A stretch of 64,000 nucleotides of DNA from Pontibacter silvestris (GCF_020907275.1 NZ_JAJJWI010000004.1:228070-292069); one strand, 5' to 3'; positions 28,303-38,654 are shown, counted from the first letter of the stretch. Numbers and translations: made by a program. The notes: a model not told the origin generated them from the letters alone.

Positions 28303-28662
28303 ATATGAGTACTGAAATATAAAATACTGTTGAGCTTCCTGTAAGAAGAAGCTCTAAAAGGTAAATGTACTGGATTTAGACTTTAGGTGGTAGTAGTGCA
28401 GCTATTTTTTGATGTTTATACTTCAAATCTGCGCACATCAGAGTACTCTAGTAGCTTAAGTGAGAGCTTTTATAGTGAACAGGTTTGTCTGATTCTCTCC
28501 AATGTTCCTGTAGCTACAAGTATAAACATCTTATAAAGCCCTGAGAGCGTATGAAATATGGGATATAAGATAGTTAAGTTTACGCATAAAAGAATTTAGG
28601 CACATGATAAGCACAGGAGCCTCGTCTGCTGTTTCTTTCTGCAGCACAATAGCGCATATTCA
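28303..28662. other. Intergenic region between ispF and DUF2243
   Basis: About 360 bp between divergent genes. The notable content is the 13-bp inverted repeat at 28411-28530, listed separately. I see no ORF, tRNA or good promoter consensus. Confidence 0.5.
28411..28530. repeat. 13-bp perfect inverted repeat with 94-nt interior
   Basis: The arms GATGTTTATACTT (28411-28423) and AAGTATAAACATC (28518-28530) are exact. The interior has shorter complementary stretches (for example GTAGC near 28452 against GCTAC near 28514). It could be a small RNA, a paired operator or a MITE-like element; there is no target-site duplication. Confidence 0.45.
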
Positions 28663-29148
28663 ATGAAGCATGAATACACACATTTTACCGAAACAGGTCG
28701 CTCAGTAAGAGTAGGTGCTGTGATTGGAGTCGGTGTTATGGCAGCAATAGATGAAATTGTTTTCCACCAGTTGCTGGCATGGCACCACTTCTACGACCAG
28801 TCTACACTGGCTATAGGCTTACTGACAGACGGCCTGCTTCATGCGGTGGAATTAATAGCGATAGTAGCTGGCTTTTTTATGTTTGCTGATTTACGCCGAC
28901 ATCATGTTCTCGGGCCGGTGTGGGCATGGTCTGGTTTCTTTCTCGGGGCAGGTAGCTTCCAGGTTTTCGATGGTATCATAGATCACAAGGTGCTGCGGTT
29001 GCATCAGGTACGTTATGGCGTTAACCTTTTACCGTACGACCTGCTATGGAACCTGGCAGGAGGTGTTCTGATAGGAGTTGGTGTTTGGCTGCTGTTTAGG
29101 GCAAAGTCAATAGCGCATTCTACAGGTACAAACAAAAGAACACCTTAG
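28663..29148 (+). CDS. DUF2243 domain-containing membrane protein
   Basis: This is a 161-residue protein with four hydrophobic segments and several conserved-looking histidines (DEIVFHQLLAWHHFYD, DGLLHAVELIA, IIDHKVLRLHQVR). It matches the DUF2243 family, whose function is not established. It sits 3 nt before the ctaG-type gene, and this pairing suggests involvement in the assembly or supply of haem-copper oxidases; the histidines could bind metal. The link is inferred from context only. Confidence 0.88.
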   Translation: MKHEYTHFTETGRSVRVGAVIGVGVMAAIDEIVFHQLLAWHHFYDQSTLAIGLLTDGLLHAVELIAIVAGFFMFADLRRHHVLGPVWAWSGFFLGAGSFQVFDGIIDHKVLRLHQVRYGVNLLPYDLLWNLAGGVLIGVGVWLLFRAKSIAHSTGTNKRTP

Positions 29149-29151
29149 ATT

Positions 29152-29943
29152 ATGGAACATCACCATACAGCCTCTACTCATACTATATCAGCGTTCATGC
29201 CTTTGTTAATTGTAGCTGGTGTACTGATTATATATCTTGTTGCTGTAATACGCCAACATAGGTTGGGGTATAGCTGGAGTAAATGGCGTACAACCAGTTG
29301 TGTTGCTGGGGTTGCCTTACTTGCGGTGGCGATGCTACCATCGGTAGTTAACTATGCGCATTATAACATAAAAGGCCACATGGTACAGCACCTGCTGATA
29401 GGTATGCTTGCTCCGCTGGGTTTGGTGCTTGCAGCACCGGTTACGCTCGCGTTGCGTACTTTACCAGTCAAAACTGCCCGTTTTGTTACTGCTATACTGC
29501 GTAGTAAGCTATTCCACTGGCTTAGCCATCCGGTTACGGCACTCGTGCTGAACATTGGTGGCATGTACCTGCTGTACCTGACGCCTCTTTACAGCATGAC
29601 ATTAACTCAGCCTTATTTGCATCATCTGGTGCACATTCATTTCCTGGCTGCTGGTTATTTGTTCGTTTGGGCTATTGCAGGTCCTGACCCTGCTCCCGAT
29701 CGGCCAGGAATCCGAACTCGCCTGGTTGTGCTGTTCATAAGCATCGCTACCCATGCTTATCTTAGTAAATTTATGTATGCTTATGTCTGGCCTCGTAATA
29801 CGCCTCATGATGTAGAGCAGATTCGTTCTGCTGCTAAACTAATGTATTATGGCGGCGACCTGTCCGAGTTACTTTTAGCAGTTGCTTTATTTGCAATGTG
29901 GTATAAGAAGAGCAGCCGATACACTATTTGCGTTCAAAAGTAG
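29152..29943 (+). CDS. ctaG: Cytochrome c oxidase assembly factor, CtaG (caa3 type)
   Basis: This is a 263-residue polytopic protein with about seven transmembrane helices, matching the caa3-type CtaG family required for assembly of cytochrome c oxidase, probably copper insertion. Conserved stretches include HYNIKGHMVQHLLIGMLAPLGL and YLHHLVHIHFLAAGYLFVW, with many histidines in or near helices. The ATG at 29152 lies 3 nt after the DUF2243 stop, so the two form one transcript. No oxidase subunits are nearby. Confidence 0.9.
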   Translation: MEHHHTASTHTISAFMPLLIVAGVLIIYLVAVIRQHRLGYSWSKWRTTSCVAGVALLAVAMLPSVVNYAHYNIKGHMVQHLLIGMLAPLGLVLAAPVTLALRTLPVKTARFVTAILRSKLFHWLSHPVTALVLNIGGMYLLYLTPLYSMTLTQPYLHHLVHIHFLAAGYLFVWAIAGPDPAPDRPGIRTRLVVLFISIATHAYLSKFMYAYVWPRNTPHDVEQIRSAAKLMYYGGDLSELLLAVALFAMWYKKSSRYTICVQK

Positions 29944-30058
29944 CCTGATGTATTGTATATAAATCAAATAAAATACTGGAGTAATTAACTTACATAGGCG
30001 AAGTTTGCCTTGTCTATAATGTACAGTTGTAACTAATGCCTATATTTACAGCCTGTTA

Positions 30059-30066
30059 TATTTTTG
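30059..30066 (+). promoter_or_regulatory. -7 box (TATTTTTG) for the histidine kinase gene
   Basis: An exact TAnnTTTG match 25 nt before the ATG at 30092. No -33 TTTG was found at the standard spacing. Confidence 0.35.
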
Positions 30067-30091
30067 CAGGCCCTTGTAGTGTGTTTATTGC

Positions 30092-31453
30092 ATGACGCAA
30101 AGTTTTGATACAGAGTTTATCTTTAAGTGCTTTTTTGAAGGAGTTCTTTTTGCCCAGTTGGTTTATGTTGTTTTCCACCTGTGTGTTCATAACAATAGGC
30201 GGGATTACCTTTATTACCTGCTGTACCTTCTTTCTTCTGTTGCCTACTTTCTGTACAAAGACTTTATGTTTTATAAGTTGGGCTGGAAGTATGGCGGCTA
30301 CCCTTACCCCCACAATGGTCTAAACTATGTGCTGGCCAACATCATGCACTTTACTTACCTGAAGTTTGTAAAGCATTTTATCGGCACTAAAAAGAAGTAT
30401 CCTTACATTCATAGGGTTGCCTTTGCACTTACCAGGTTCATCATGTTCTTTATCATACTTAACATTCTGAGTATGATATTCTTTAAAACATTGGTGCCTG
30501 CTTATGTGCAGTATGTCTACTCTGGTACCTTGGCTATTGTGACATTTGCCCTTATATACAGAATGTTCCTGCGGCGTAACACCCTTATCAACTATATTAT
30601 TTTTGGTAGTGTTATGTATGCCCTTTGTTCTCTGATAAGTCTCGTTGTGGCCGTAGCGCACATGAACGGGTATTTGCCGACGTTTGAGGGTTCCCTGACC
30701 ATTGTGCAAATAGGTGTAATGCTGGAGGTGCTTTGCTTTACAGCCGGGCTTGCCCATAAATCAGTTATTGTAGAAACAGAGCGGAATTTATCGCAGCAAA
30801 GGCTTTTGCAGGAGATGGAGCGAAATAAAAAGCTGGACGAAGACCTGCAGCATATAAGGGACAAAATTTCCCAGGATCTGCACGATGACATAGGAGCTAC
30901 ACTCACTGCCATATCTGTTTATAGCGATGTAGCACAAAAGTACCATCAGCGTGAAAATCCACAGGGTGTGCTGGATATGCTAAACCAGATAGGAGGTACA
31001 GCACGCCAGATGGTGAACGACATGCGTGACATTGTGTGGATGATAAATCCTAAGAATGATGAGCTAAGTGCCTTGTTGGATAAGATACACATATTTGCCT
31101 CCACCATAGTTTTAGGAAAGGACATCAGGTTGCATTTTGCTGTAGCACAGGAGATAAAGGACCTGCGTTTAAACATGCAGATGCGAAGAGACATGTATCT
31201 GGTAGTGAAGGAAGGAGTTACGAATGTAGTGAAGCACTCAGAGTGCAGGAATCTATGGATTTCTTTCATCTATGAGAGAGAATACATACTTTTGGTTGTT
31301 AAAGATGACGGTAAAGGCTTTTCTCTTCAGGAGGGCAGCAGGGGTAATGGAATTTACAATATTGAAAAACGCGCCCGTCATCATAATGGCAAACTGAGCA
31401 TAAAAAGTGATGCATTAGGATCAACTTTAGAGTGTCAGTTTGAGTTAAAGTAG
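30092..31453 (+). CDS. Sensor histidine kinase (7TM-type sensor, HisKA_3)
   Basis: This is a 453-residue membrane kinase. About six to seven hydrophobic segments occupy residues 10-220 in the style of 7TMR-DISM sensors, without a periplasmic DISMED domain. A coiled linker leads to the HisKA_3 dimerisation domain with phospho-acceptor His264 in SQDLHDDIGATLTAI, and a HATPase domain with the N box KEGVTNVVKHSE and the G box DDGKGF. It belongs to the NarX/LytS-like group that pairs with LuxR-type regulators, and the next gene is exactly that, 24 nt downstream. Confidence 0.92.
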   Translation: MTQSFDTEFIFKCFFEGVLFAQLVYVVFHLCVHNNRRDYLYYLLYLLSSVAYFLYKDFMFYKLGWKYGGYPYPHNGLNYVLANIMHFTYLKFVKHFIGTKKKYPYIHRVAFALTRFIMFFIILNILSMIFFKTLVPAYVQYVYSGTLAIVTFALIYRMFLRRNTLINYIIFGSVMYALCSLISLVVAVAHMNGYLPTFEGSLTIVQIGVMLEVLCFTAGLAHKSVIVETERNLSQQRLLQEMERNKKLDEDLQHIRDKISQDLHDDIGATLTAISVYSDVAQKYHQRENPQGVLDMLNQIGGTARQMVNDMRDIVWMINPKNDELSALLDKIHIFASTIVLGKDIRLHFAVAQEIKDLRLNMQMRRDMYLVVKEGVTNVVKHSECRNLWISFIYEREYILLVVKDDGKGFSLQEGSRGNGIYNIEKRARHHNGKLSIKSDALGSTLECQFELK

Positions 31454-31477
31454 CAGATCAAGCCTCAGAATAGCTGT

Positions 31478-32116
31478 ATGGGACAAAAAATCAGAATAGG
31501 AGTAGTAGAAGACAGTCAGGTTTTTGTAAAATCACTAGAGCTATACTTTTCTATGTCTGACTCAGTTGAGATGGCTTTTGCAACAGATGAGTTAGAAGCA
31601 ATTCCTGAACTGTGCAAGAAACACAAGCCTGATGTAATCCTGATGGATGTAAACTTAGGTTACTTTACAGGAATAGAAGGTTTAAAACTGGTTCTGCAAA
31701 CTTCCCCCCATATTAAAGTGCTGATGCTTACTGCCATCAGTGACGATAAGAACTTGTTTGATGCCATTGCACACGGAGCCAGCGGGTATTTACTAAAAGG
31801 TATACCCGCAAGTGATGTGGAGTCTTCCATCATAGAAACTTATAAAGGTGGTGCCCCGATGACCCCCATTGTCGCTTCCCGGATTCTGCAGGTGTTCCGG
31901 CAAAATAACCTGTCACAGCGTCCCCACGAAGACCTGACTCACCGCGAGAACGACATTCTCAAAGCATTGGTAAAAGGCTTATCTTATAAGCAGGTGGCCA
32001 CAGAGCTAAACATTAGCCTGGGCACTGTGCGTACCCACATCGAACATATCTATGCAAAGCTTGGGGTAAACAGTAAAGCCGAGGCCGTGGCTAAGTTTCT
32101 CCAGGGGCTGAAGTAG
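31478..32116 (+). CDS. NarL/LuxR family response regulator
   Basis: This is a 212-residue regulator with a receiver domain (Asp57 in VILMDVNLGYF as phospho-acceptor, acidic pair in VVEDSQ, Lys in GYLLKGIPA) and a C-terminal LuxR-type helix-turn-helix (HRENDILKALVKGLSYKQVA, GTVRTHIEHIYAKLGV). It is partnered with the preceding kinase in one operon. Its target is unknown; the first T9SS cassette lies 1 kb downstream on the same strand, which makes it a candidate but not a demonstrated target. Confidence 0.94.
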   Translation: MGQKIRIGVVEDSQVFVKSLELYFSMSDSVEMAFATDELEAIPELCKKHKPDVILMDVNLGYFTGIEGLKLVLQTSPHIKVLMLTAISDDKNLFDAIAHGASGYLLKGIPASDVESSIIETYKGGAPMTPIVASRILQVFRQNNLSQRPHEDLTHRENDILKALVKGLSYKQVATELNISLGTVRTHIEHIYAKLGVNSKAEAVAKFLQGLK

Positions 32117-33164
32117 TTAGTTTTACTACTTGTAGTGTAAAAGTATTTCCTGCCTCTTAATTATATTTTCACAGAGTTCTTTCTTTTTACTAATCATTTT
32201 ATTGTAATAGTTATATTCTTCTTTGTACAATCCGATATTTATCGGATTGTACTGATATTTATCTTGAGGTAGTTTTGTGCCTGATCGATAGTTTGATTTT
32301 TTGAAGAAAATGCTATCCGTGATTTTAGAGTTCACTAGTGTAAATTAGCAGTTCAATGAAACGCCTCAAGAAGGAATAGGTTGTTGTAGAATGTGTGCAA
32401 TCTAGAGTTTATATAACTCAGCATAAGATACAAATCAACTAATCAGAACAGTAAGAATGACATTATGGCTAGGTGTGTAACTGCGTTATGCCTATAAGAG
32501 ATAAGTCTCAATTTGTATTGTTCCGATAGATTAACTGTCGTGCCTCAAGATAGTTTATTTTTTAATTTATAAGACTGTGTTGATGAATGATAAGCTGTAG
32601 TGCAAATTTATGACACACTACTAAATCTATTCTTTATACAGATGAACTCATTAATATAAGTAGTAAGACTTTCTAACATGTACTACAATTAAAATAATCA
32701 TATAATAAAACTTTTACTAAACCAACCCTTTTATGAACACCTTTCAGTACCCTCTATCCAGAGAGGGAGATCTTCAACAGCATCAGTTATTATATTCCTG
32801 ATCCTCTACATGTATGTGACTATGTATCTCTGGAACATTTCTAACATCTGGCTAACGTATTGATCTTTTGATTTAATAATCAATTATAACTCTTAAAATC
32901 TAACTTAATGAAAAGACCCTTATCTATTTAAAACGATTTTCTGCTTTACGCATTGTTAATGGTCTATTGGTTGCAGACCTCTTTTTTATGCCATCGGCGA
33001 TTCAAACGAATTTGTTGCCAATATTCAATTCTTTATTAACCAAAGATTCAATCCAGGAATGCATTCTCTTTCCACTCACTGCCAAAGGGACAGTTGAACT
33101 GGAAAAGCACGTTCTTCTGAATGGGTAAATTATTTATGTTTCGTAATAATCTCAAAGTTATTAA
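32117..33164. other. AT-rich 1-kb region upstream of first T9SS cassette
   Basis: No complete gene is recognised. It holds a 28-nt palindrome (32225-32252). Two coding-like fragments lie in it: one at about 32736-32865 (a hydrophobic stretch SVIIFLILYMYVTMYLWN with no clear start), and one from 32904 to 33128, where a start MKRPLSI at 32908 is stopped after seven codons while another frame stays open for 74 codons. They may be remnants of an exported protein (compare MKRPLLIALL at 49974) or chance. Confidence 0.4.
32225..32252. repeat. 28-nt palindrome
   Basis: The arms GTACAATCCGATA (32225-32237) and TATCGGATTGTAC (32240-32252) are perfect with a 2-nt centre. It lies 109 nt after the response-regulator stop. 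There is no U-tract, so it could be a regulator-binding site or a weak terminator. Confidence 0.45.
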
Positions 33165-36100
33165 ATGAGAAAACTTTTACTACTTATTATAGCTGTGTTG
33201 TCAGGGTGGATAGCATCAGCTCAAGTAACTACCTTCCAAAATCTATATAACGGTCCTCGGTGGATGACTTTTATGAACATAGATCATAGTGGTGATCTGT
33301 TATATATGAAGTCCGTCTCTCAACCAACAACTGGTGTAAACAGTTTTACCTGTGTCCTTAGTCGTTATAATACTACTACAAACCAGGAAGTAGCGACTGT
33401 TACCTTACTAAACGTTCCAGGATATGATTATGGTACTCATATTGTATTCACTCCAGGGAAAAATGGTATTGTCTGTGACGAAGCTGGAAATCTATACGTG
33501 ACAGTATACAATTCAAATAAAGTATATCGCTTTGATGGGCCGATACCAACTTCAGGAAATGTAACGAAGGAAATTTCTTACACTTATACTGTGCCAGGCT
33601 CTGGTAGTGAAACTGTGTTAGCACTTGACCTTATAGGCAATTTGTTTATAGGCAGAGGCACGGGGGTCTTCAAAATACCAGTGGCAAATTTAACAACAAA
33701 CACAGAGCCTTCTTTAGTTTTTAATGCTTCTTCCATTACTATCAACGATATAGATTTTAAAGATGGCAGCGTTTATTTAGCTAGTGGTGGTACTAAGCTA
33801 GCAAAATATTCTGCTAAAGGAGTTCTGAGGAAACTATTGAGTTTGGCGAGATAGGAACAAACCTTTGGTCTGCCGAAGTAGCATCAGATGGTGCAATTTA
33901 TTACCTGACAGGTAATAATAGTGCATTCATAAAATATGACGTAGCGAGCAAAACCAATAATGTTTTTGCTGGCCTCCCTGGTGAAGCTGGCAGCCAAGAG
34001 GATTTATCTACTACCCCACCATATTCGGAAGCACGCTTTAGCCGTCTTATTAATATGAGCTTAAGTAAGAGTGGTCTTTTGTTTGCCTATGATGAAAGCA
34101 ATAGCAAGATATATAAAATTGTAGCCAGCTCACCTTATCAGGCAGGAAGGCTTTTTGAAGTACCTAGTGCGCCAGCTCAAGTTACCGCTTTATCCGACAA
34201 TGCTAAAGTAGAGTTAACATGGGAGGGTAATGCTGCCGCTGAGAATGTTACTGGCTATAACGTGTACCGTGGTACCACCGCTAATACAGTCAATGAGAAG
34301 CTAAATACTTCTTTAGTAACAGGCACTACTTTTACTGATAATGCCGCTGTTAATGAAGTTACTTATTACTATGCTATAACTGCTGTAAATGATGCCGGTG
34401 AAAGTTTAAAATCAGGAGATGTGACTGCAACACCAAGAGTACCTAGTGTTAGTACATATCCTGTTACAGCTTTTACTGGTACCGGAGATAAAGCTTATTC
34501 TGAAGGAAATAGTAATGAAGCAGTCAGTGCAAGTATAAATGCTCCTTGGGGAATAACAAGGGATGCTAGTGGTAACACTTACATAGTTGATGCAGAAAAC
34601 TATTGTATCAGGAAAGTTACTGTTGATGGTATAATTAGTGTTGTAGCTGGAACACCTGGTGTAACCAGTAGAGATGAGGCTAGTGGCCCTGCCCTTAGTG
34701 CAAAGTTTTCTTATCCTATGGGAATAGCTGTGGATGCTGATGGCAATCTTTATGTAGCTGATAATGACAGAATCTATAAAGTAGATCAAAAGACTCAAAG
34801 CATAAGTAAGATAGGAGATGTGTTTGCATGTAATGGGTTAGCGTTATCTAATGGGGTCCTTTATGCAACAAGCCTTACCTCTCATACATCAACGGCTGTC
34901 GGACAAATTATTAAGATTGATCTAACTAATTACAACACAAACACAATTGCAATAGGCGGGCACCCTCAAGCAGTTGCTATAGATGCTTTTGGGAATTTGC
35001 TAAGCCTTGATAATTCATCAGGGTTATTAAAAAAAGTAGATACCAATGGGAATATTGTAACTGTAGCCAGCGGGTTTCCATATGCTGGAGGAATTGCATT
35101 TGATAAAAATGGCAACGTGTATGTTACTTCATGGGACTCTAACATTTATAAGTTAGATGCAGGTACTTATGCTAAAAGCATTATAACAGTACCAAACAGT
35201 GAATCTTTAGTGGGTGTTGTTTCAGATGAAAAGGATAATTTGTACGTAACGGATTATAGTAAAAATCAAGTATTTAAAGTTATATTTTATCTTGATGCTC
35301 CGATAAATCTTAATACAACTGCAGGTAACGGGAAAGTAGATTTAACCTGGGATGCAGTAAAAGATGCCACCAGCTATAAGATATACTATGGGGAAAATGC
35401 TAATAATCTTTCCTCGGTTGAGTCTACAGTTTCAGGGACTTCAAAAACTATAAGTGGACTAAATAATGGAACAACTTACTATTTTACAGTTGTATCCGTA
35501 AATGAAGGCGTGGAAAGTAATCCTTCAGCAACAGAAAGTGCTGTACCGGAAGCTTTATCAACAGCACCAGCTTTTACCTCCACACCAGTAATAAATATTA
35601 ACGAAAATACTCCATATTCTTATCCACTTGCTGCAACTGATGTTAATGGAGATGCATTTACGTTTTCAGCAGACAAGATACCCTCATGGCTTAGACTACA
35701 ACAAAGTCCTATAACAGAATTTGGAGATGCTATCACTAAACCGGGGGCTATGGCTTATGATGATAAAGGGAATCTCTATGTAACTAATTCTTCTTTTAGT
35801 GATGCCAAGATCTTTAAAATAAGTCCGGACGGTACTACAACTATATTAGCTGACAGAGCTAACGGTACTATTTTTAGTATGATAGTTCATGACAGGTACT
35901 TATATATTCCCTATTATGATTATAATAAAATTACTCGTCTAAGCTTAGATAATCCTGAGAATGGTGAAGAAGTTTTTCTAGATTATTATTCAGGTGCTAT
36001 GCTTCTGGCTGTTAAGGACAATGATTTATACATAGCGAGCTCATTCTCTTTACGAAAAGTAAACTTTGAAACGAAAGTTAGTAGCAACATAGCATCTACA

Positions 36101-37636
36101 GATAAACTGTTTCAAGGTATATGTTTTGATAAGAACGGAATTTTATATCTAACAGCTGATAACAGTGTTATGAAATATGAAGATAATAACTTTACCGCTG
36201 TCTATAGTGGTTTGTTATCTGCTCAGGATATTCAGTTTGATTCAAAAGGTGATCTTTTTATTACTACAGGAAATGGGATAATAAAAGCATCAGCTTCTTC
36301 TTATTCGTCTGTTTATGAAGGAGAAGCCAGAAGAATGTTGCTTACACCTCAAGGGATACCCGTTTTTACGCCACTAAGTGGAAATAATGTACTTAAGTTA
36401 CAGCAGTCCTCAGCCTTGGTAGGTGTACCCACTCATGCTAATGTAGGCTCTCATGATGTTATTTTGAAAGTAAGTGACGGCACGCTTTTCTCAGAACAAA
36501 GTTTTACCATCACGGTAAAAGATGTTACAGCTCCAACTGTAGCCGTAACCTCTAGCCAATCATCGCCAGCGAAAGGAGATTTCCAAGTTACCTTTACCTT
36601 TAGTGAAGAAATAGCAGGTTTTGCGGTGGAAGATGTTACAGCGGTCAATGCTACAGTTTCCGACCTGCAAACTACAGATAACTTAACATTTACGGCTAAA
36701 ATTGATCCAACTTCCGACGGTGAAGTTAACCTTAAAGTAAAGGCTGCCGCGGTAACGGATAAGGTTGGTAACCCTAACATTGCATCAGACCTATTCTTGC
36801 TCATCTACGATGGAGCACCGTTAGGTTATGCTGTTTCCTTCAATGAAGCCTTAATAAACGCCGATAATTTAACCTCCGCGTCTTTGCATGTAAGTGGAGC
36901 CGAGATAGGCACTACCCTATTTTACTCTATCAGCAGCAGCAAAGGTGGAGACCCTGTGGCGGGCAGTATCATAGTATGGAATGTTGAGTTCGACATTATC
37001 CCTCTGGACCTTTCTGGCCTTAACGATGGCACGTTAACAGTAAGTATGTATCTCGAGGATGCGGCAGGTAACAGGGGAGATGAGGTTACGGCGCAGGCTG
37101 AGAAGGCTATGCGCAAGATTATCTCTGTGCAGGTACCAGAAGTTATCAAGGTGCCTCTTAAGACGACTTATGAGAAGCTTCCGCTTCCTCTAACAGTAGA
37201 AGTTACTTATGCCACAGGCGAGAAAGAGCAAATAGAAGTTATCTGGAACCAGGGCGTTTATACTGGCTTGGTGCCAGGGGTGTATACACTGACAGGCCAG
37301 CTGGTTCTTCTGCCTAAGACATCAAATTTGGGTGGTATAGTAGCCACAGTGGAAATTGAAGTGGTGAGCGAACTTGATATTATAAATGCCTTCTCGCCAG
37401 ACGGGGACGGAATCAACGATACATGGGTTGTGCCGAATCTGAGATTTTACAACAACGTGGAGATCGAGGTGTTCGACCGCTCAGGTGTACGCCTGTTCAG
37501 AACGACTAATCCTGAGGAAGGGTGGAATGGCCAGGACAGAAACGGCCAGGTGCGCCAAGGGGCCTTCTTCTATATTATCCAGGTGAAAGATACAGGCATG
37601 GTGAAGAAAGGTGTGGTAACAGTTCTTAAGAAGTAA
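33165..37636 (+). CDS. Giant multi-propeller surface protein with T9SS type B sorting domain (one frameshift)
   Basis: The gene starts at ATG 33165 with a signal peptide (MRKLLLLIIAVLSGWIASAQ) and runs to 37636 as about 1490 residues, interrupted near 33826 where frame 0 ends at TAG 33852 and the frame beginning EETIEFGEIG takes over; one missing base explains it. Order: beta-propeller, fibronectin III (34159-34440), NHL propeller (34441-35290), fibronectin III (35295-35560), a putative He_PIG/cadherin-like domain split by a third propeller (35567-36510), Big_12-like and further Ig-like domains (36518-37370), and a type B CTD beginning NAFSPDGDGINDTW. It is probably secreted by T9SS and held at the surface. 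The 5' two-thirds is AT-richer than the 3' part. The next gene is its PorP/SprF partner, 5 nt away. Confidence 0.82.
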
Positions 37637-37641
37637 TCAAA

Positions 37642-38637
37642 ATGAAAAAGTATATTATAGCAATTGCTGCAATTATCTCTGCTTTGGGCGCACAAGCCCA
37701 AAGCAGAAAACATATCGCTAATTTCTCGTTGTTTCAGCAGTACTACAACCCTGCGCTGACAGGTTATGAGGGATCTATGGTGAAAACCTTTTACCGCAAC
37801 CAGTGGTCGGGCTTTGAGGATGCTCCTAAAACTGTCTTTGCCTCTGGTGAGTTGGATTTGGCAGACCTGTCGGCATGGAAGAATGACGGACAGCTGAAAA
37901 CCCGTGAAGAAGGAAGTTATGACCGCCAGGCGGGGGCGCGGCATGCGTTTGGGCTGGCCGTACTGCACGATGAGTTTGGGCCATTTACTGAAAGCCAGAT
38001 ACAGTTGGGCTACGGTTCTCGTGTGCGTCTGAGTGAAACGGTAAGTCTACGCTGGGGCTCTGCGCTTGCTTACAGTACTCAACTCCTGGACGGCAATAGG
38101 CTAACTGTAGATGAGAAGAACGATCCGCAATACCTGGGCACATTGGGCAACAGCAGCCGCTTCAGCAAGCTGGACCTGAACCTGGGCCTGATGCTGACGG
38201 CGGACAAGTTTTACTTTGGCTACGCTGTGCAGGATATAATGAAAGGTGGTTTGGTTACTTCCGGAGATGACTTTATGAAGGATACCTATACGCGAAAGCA
38301 TATTGTGCAGGCTGGTTACCGCACGGTAGTATCAGAGCAGGTGGGGCTGGTGGTAAACGGCATCTGTCAGTATGACAACAAGCTGGGAGAGACAGTGGAA
38401 GGGCAGGTGAAGGCTGTGTACCAGAACATGTTCTGGGTAGGTGGTGGTTACCGCAAGGACTTGGCCTACACTGTTAACGCCGGCCTGCGGCTGAATCAGC
38501 TTAAGGTTGGTTATGTTTATGAAATGCCAACAGGCGATGCTGGCTCTATTAACCAGAACACGAACGAGATCATGCTTACCTACAACCTGGTGGCGATAAA
38601 GTTTCCCAAGTTTGGAAGAAGTGTAACTATCTGGTAA
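37642..38637 (+). CDS. PorP/SprF family type IX secretion membrane protein
   Basis: This is a 331-residue outer-membrane beta-barrel with a signal peptide (MKKYIIAIAAIISALGAQAQ). The family pattern is visible as FQQYYNPALTGYEGSMVKTFYRNQWSGFEDAP. PorP/SprF proteins work with the T9SS, and SprF-type members are needed specifically for secretion or attachment of proteins with type B sorting domains, as known for SprB/SprF in Flavobacterium. Its position 5 nt after such a cargo gene fits a dedicated partner. The OmpA-like gene follows after 17 nt. Confidence 0.92.
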   Translation: MKKYIIAIAAIISALGAQAQSRKHIANFSLFQQYYNPALTGYEGSMVKTFYRNQWSGFEDAPKTVFASGELDLADLSAWKNDGQLKTREEGSYDRQAGARHAFGLAVLHDEFGPFTESQIQLGYGSRVRLSETVSLRWGSALAYSTQLLDGNRLTVDEKNDPQYLGTLGNSSRFSKLDLNLGLMLTADKFYFGYAVQDIMKGGLVTSGDDFMKDTYTRKHIVQAGYRTVVSEQVGLVVNGICQYDNKLGETVEGQVKAVYQNMFWVGGGYRKDLAYTVNAGLRLNQLKVGYVYEMPTGDAGSINQNTNEIMLTYNLVAIKFPKFGRSVTIW

Positions 38638-38654
38638 CCTAAAGAAACAAGGAC

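Noticed and set aside
32126..32335. 69-codon minus-strand ORF after the response regulator
   Set aside because: Very Lys/Tyr/Asn-rich as expected from AT-rich DNA, overlaps a long palindrome, no family pattern.
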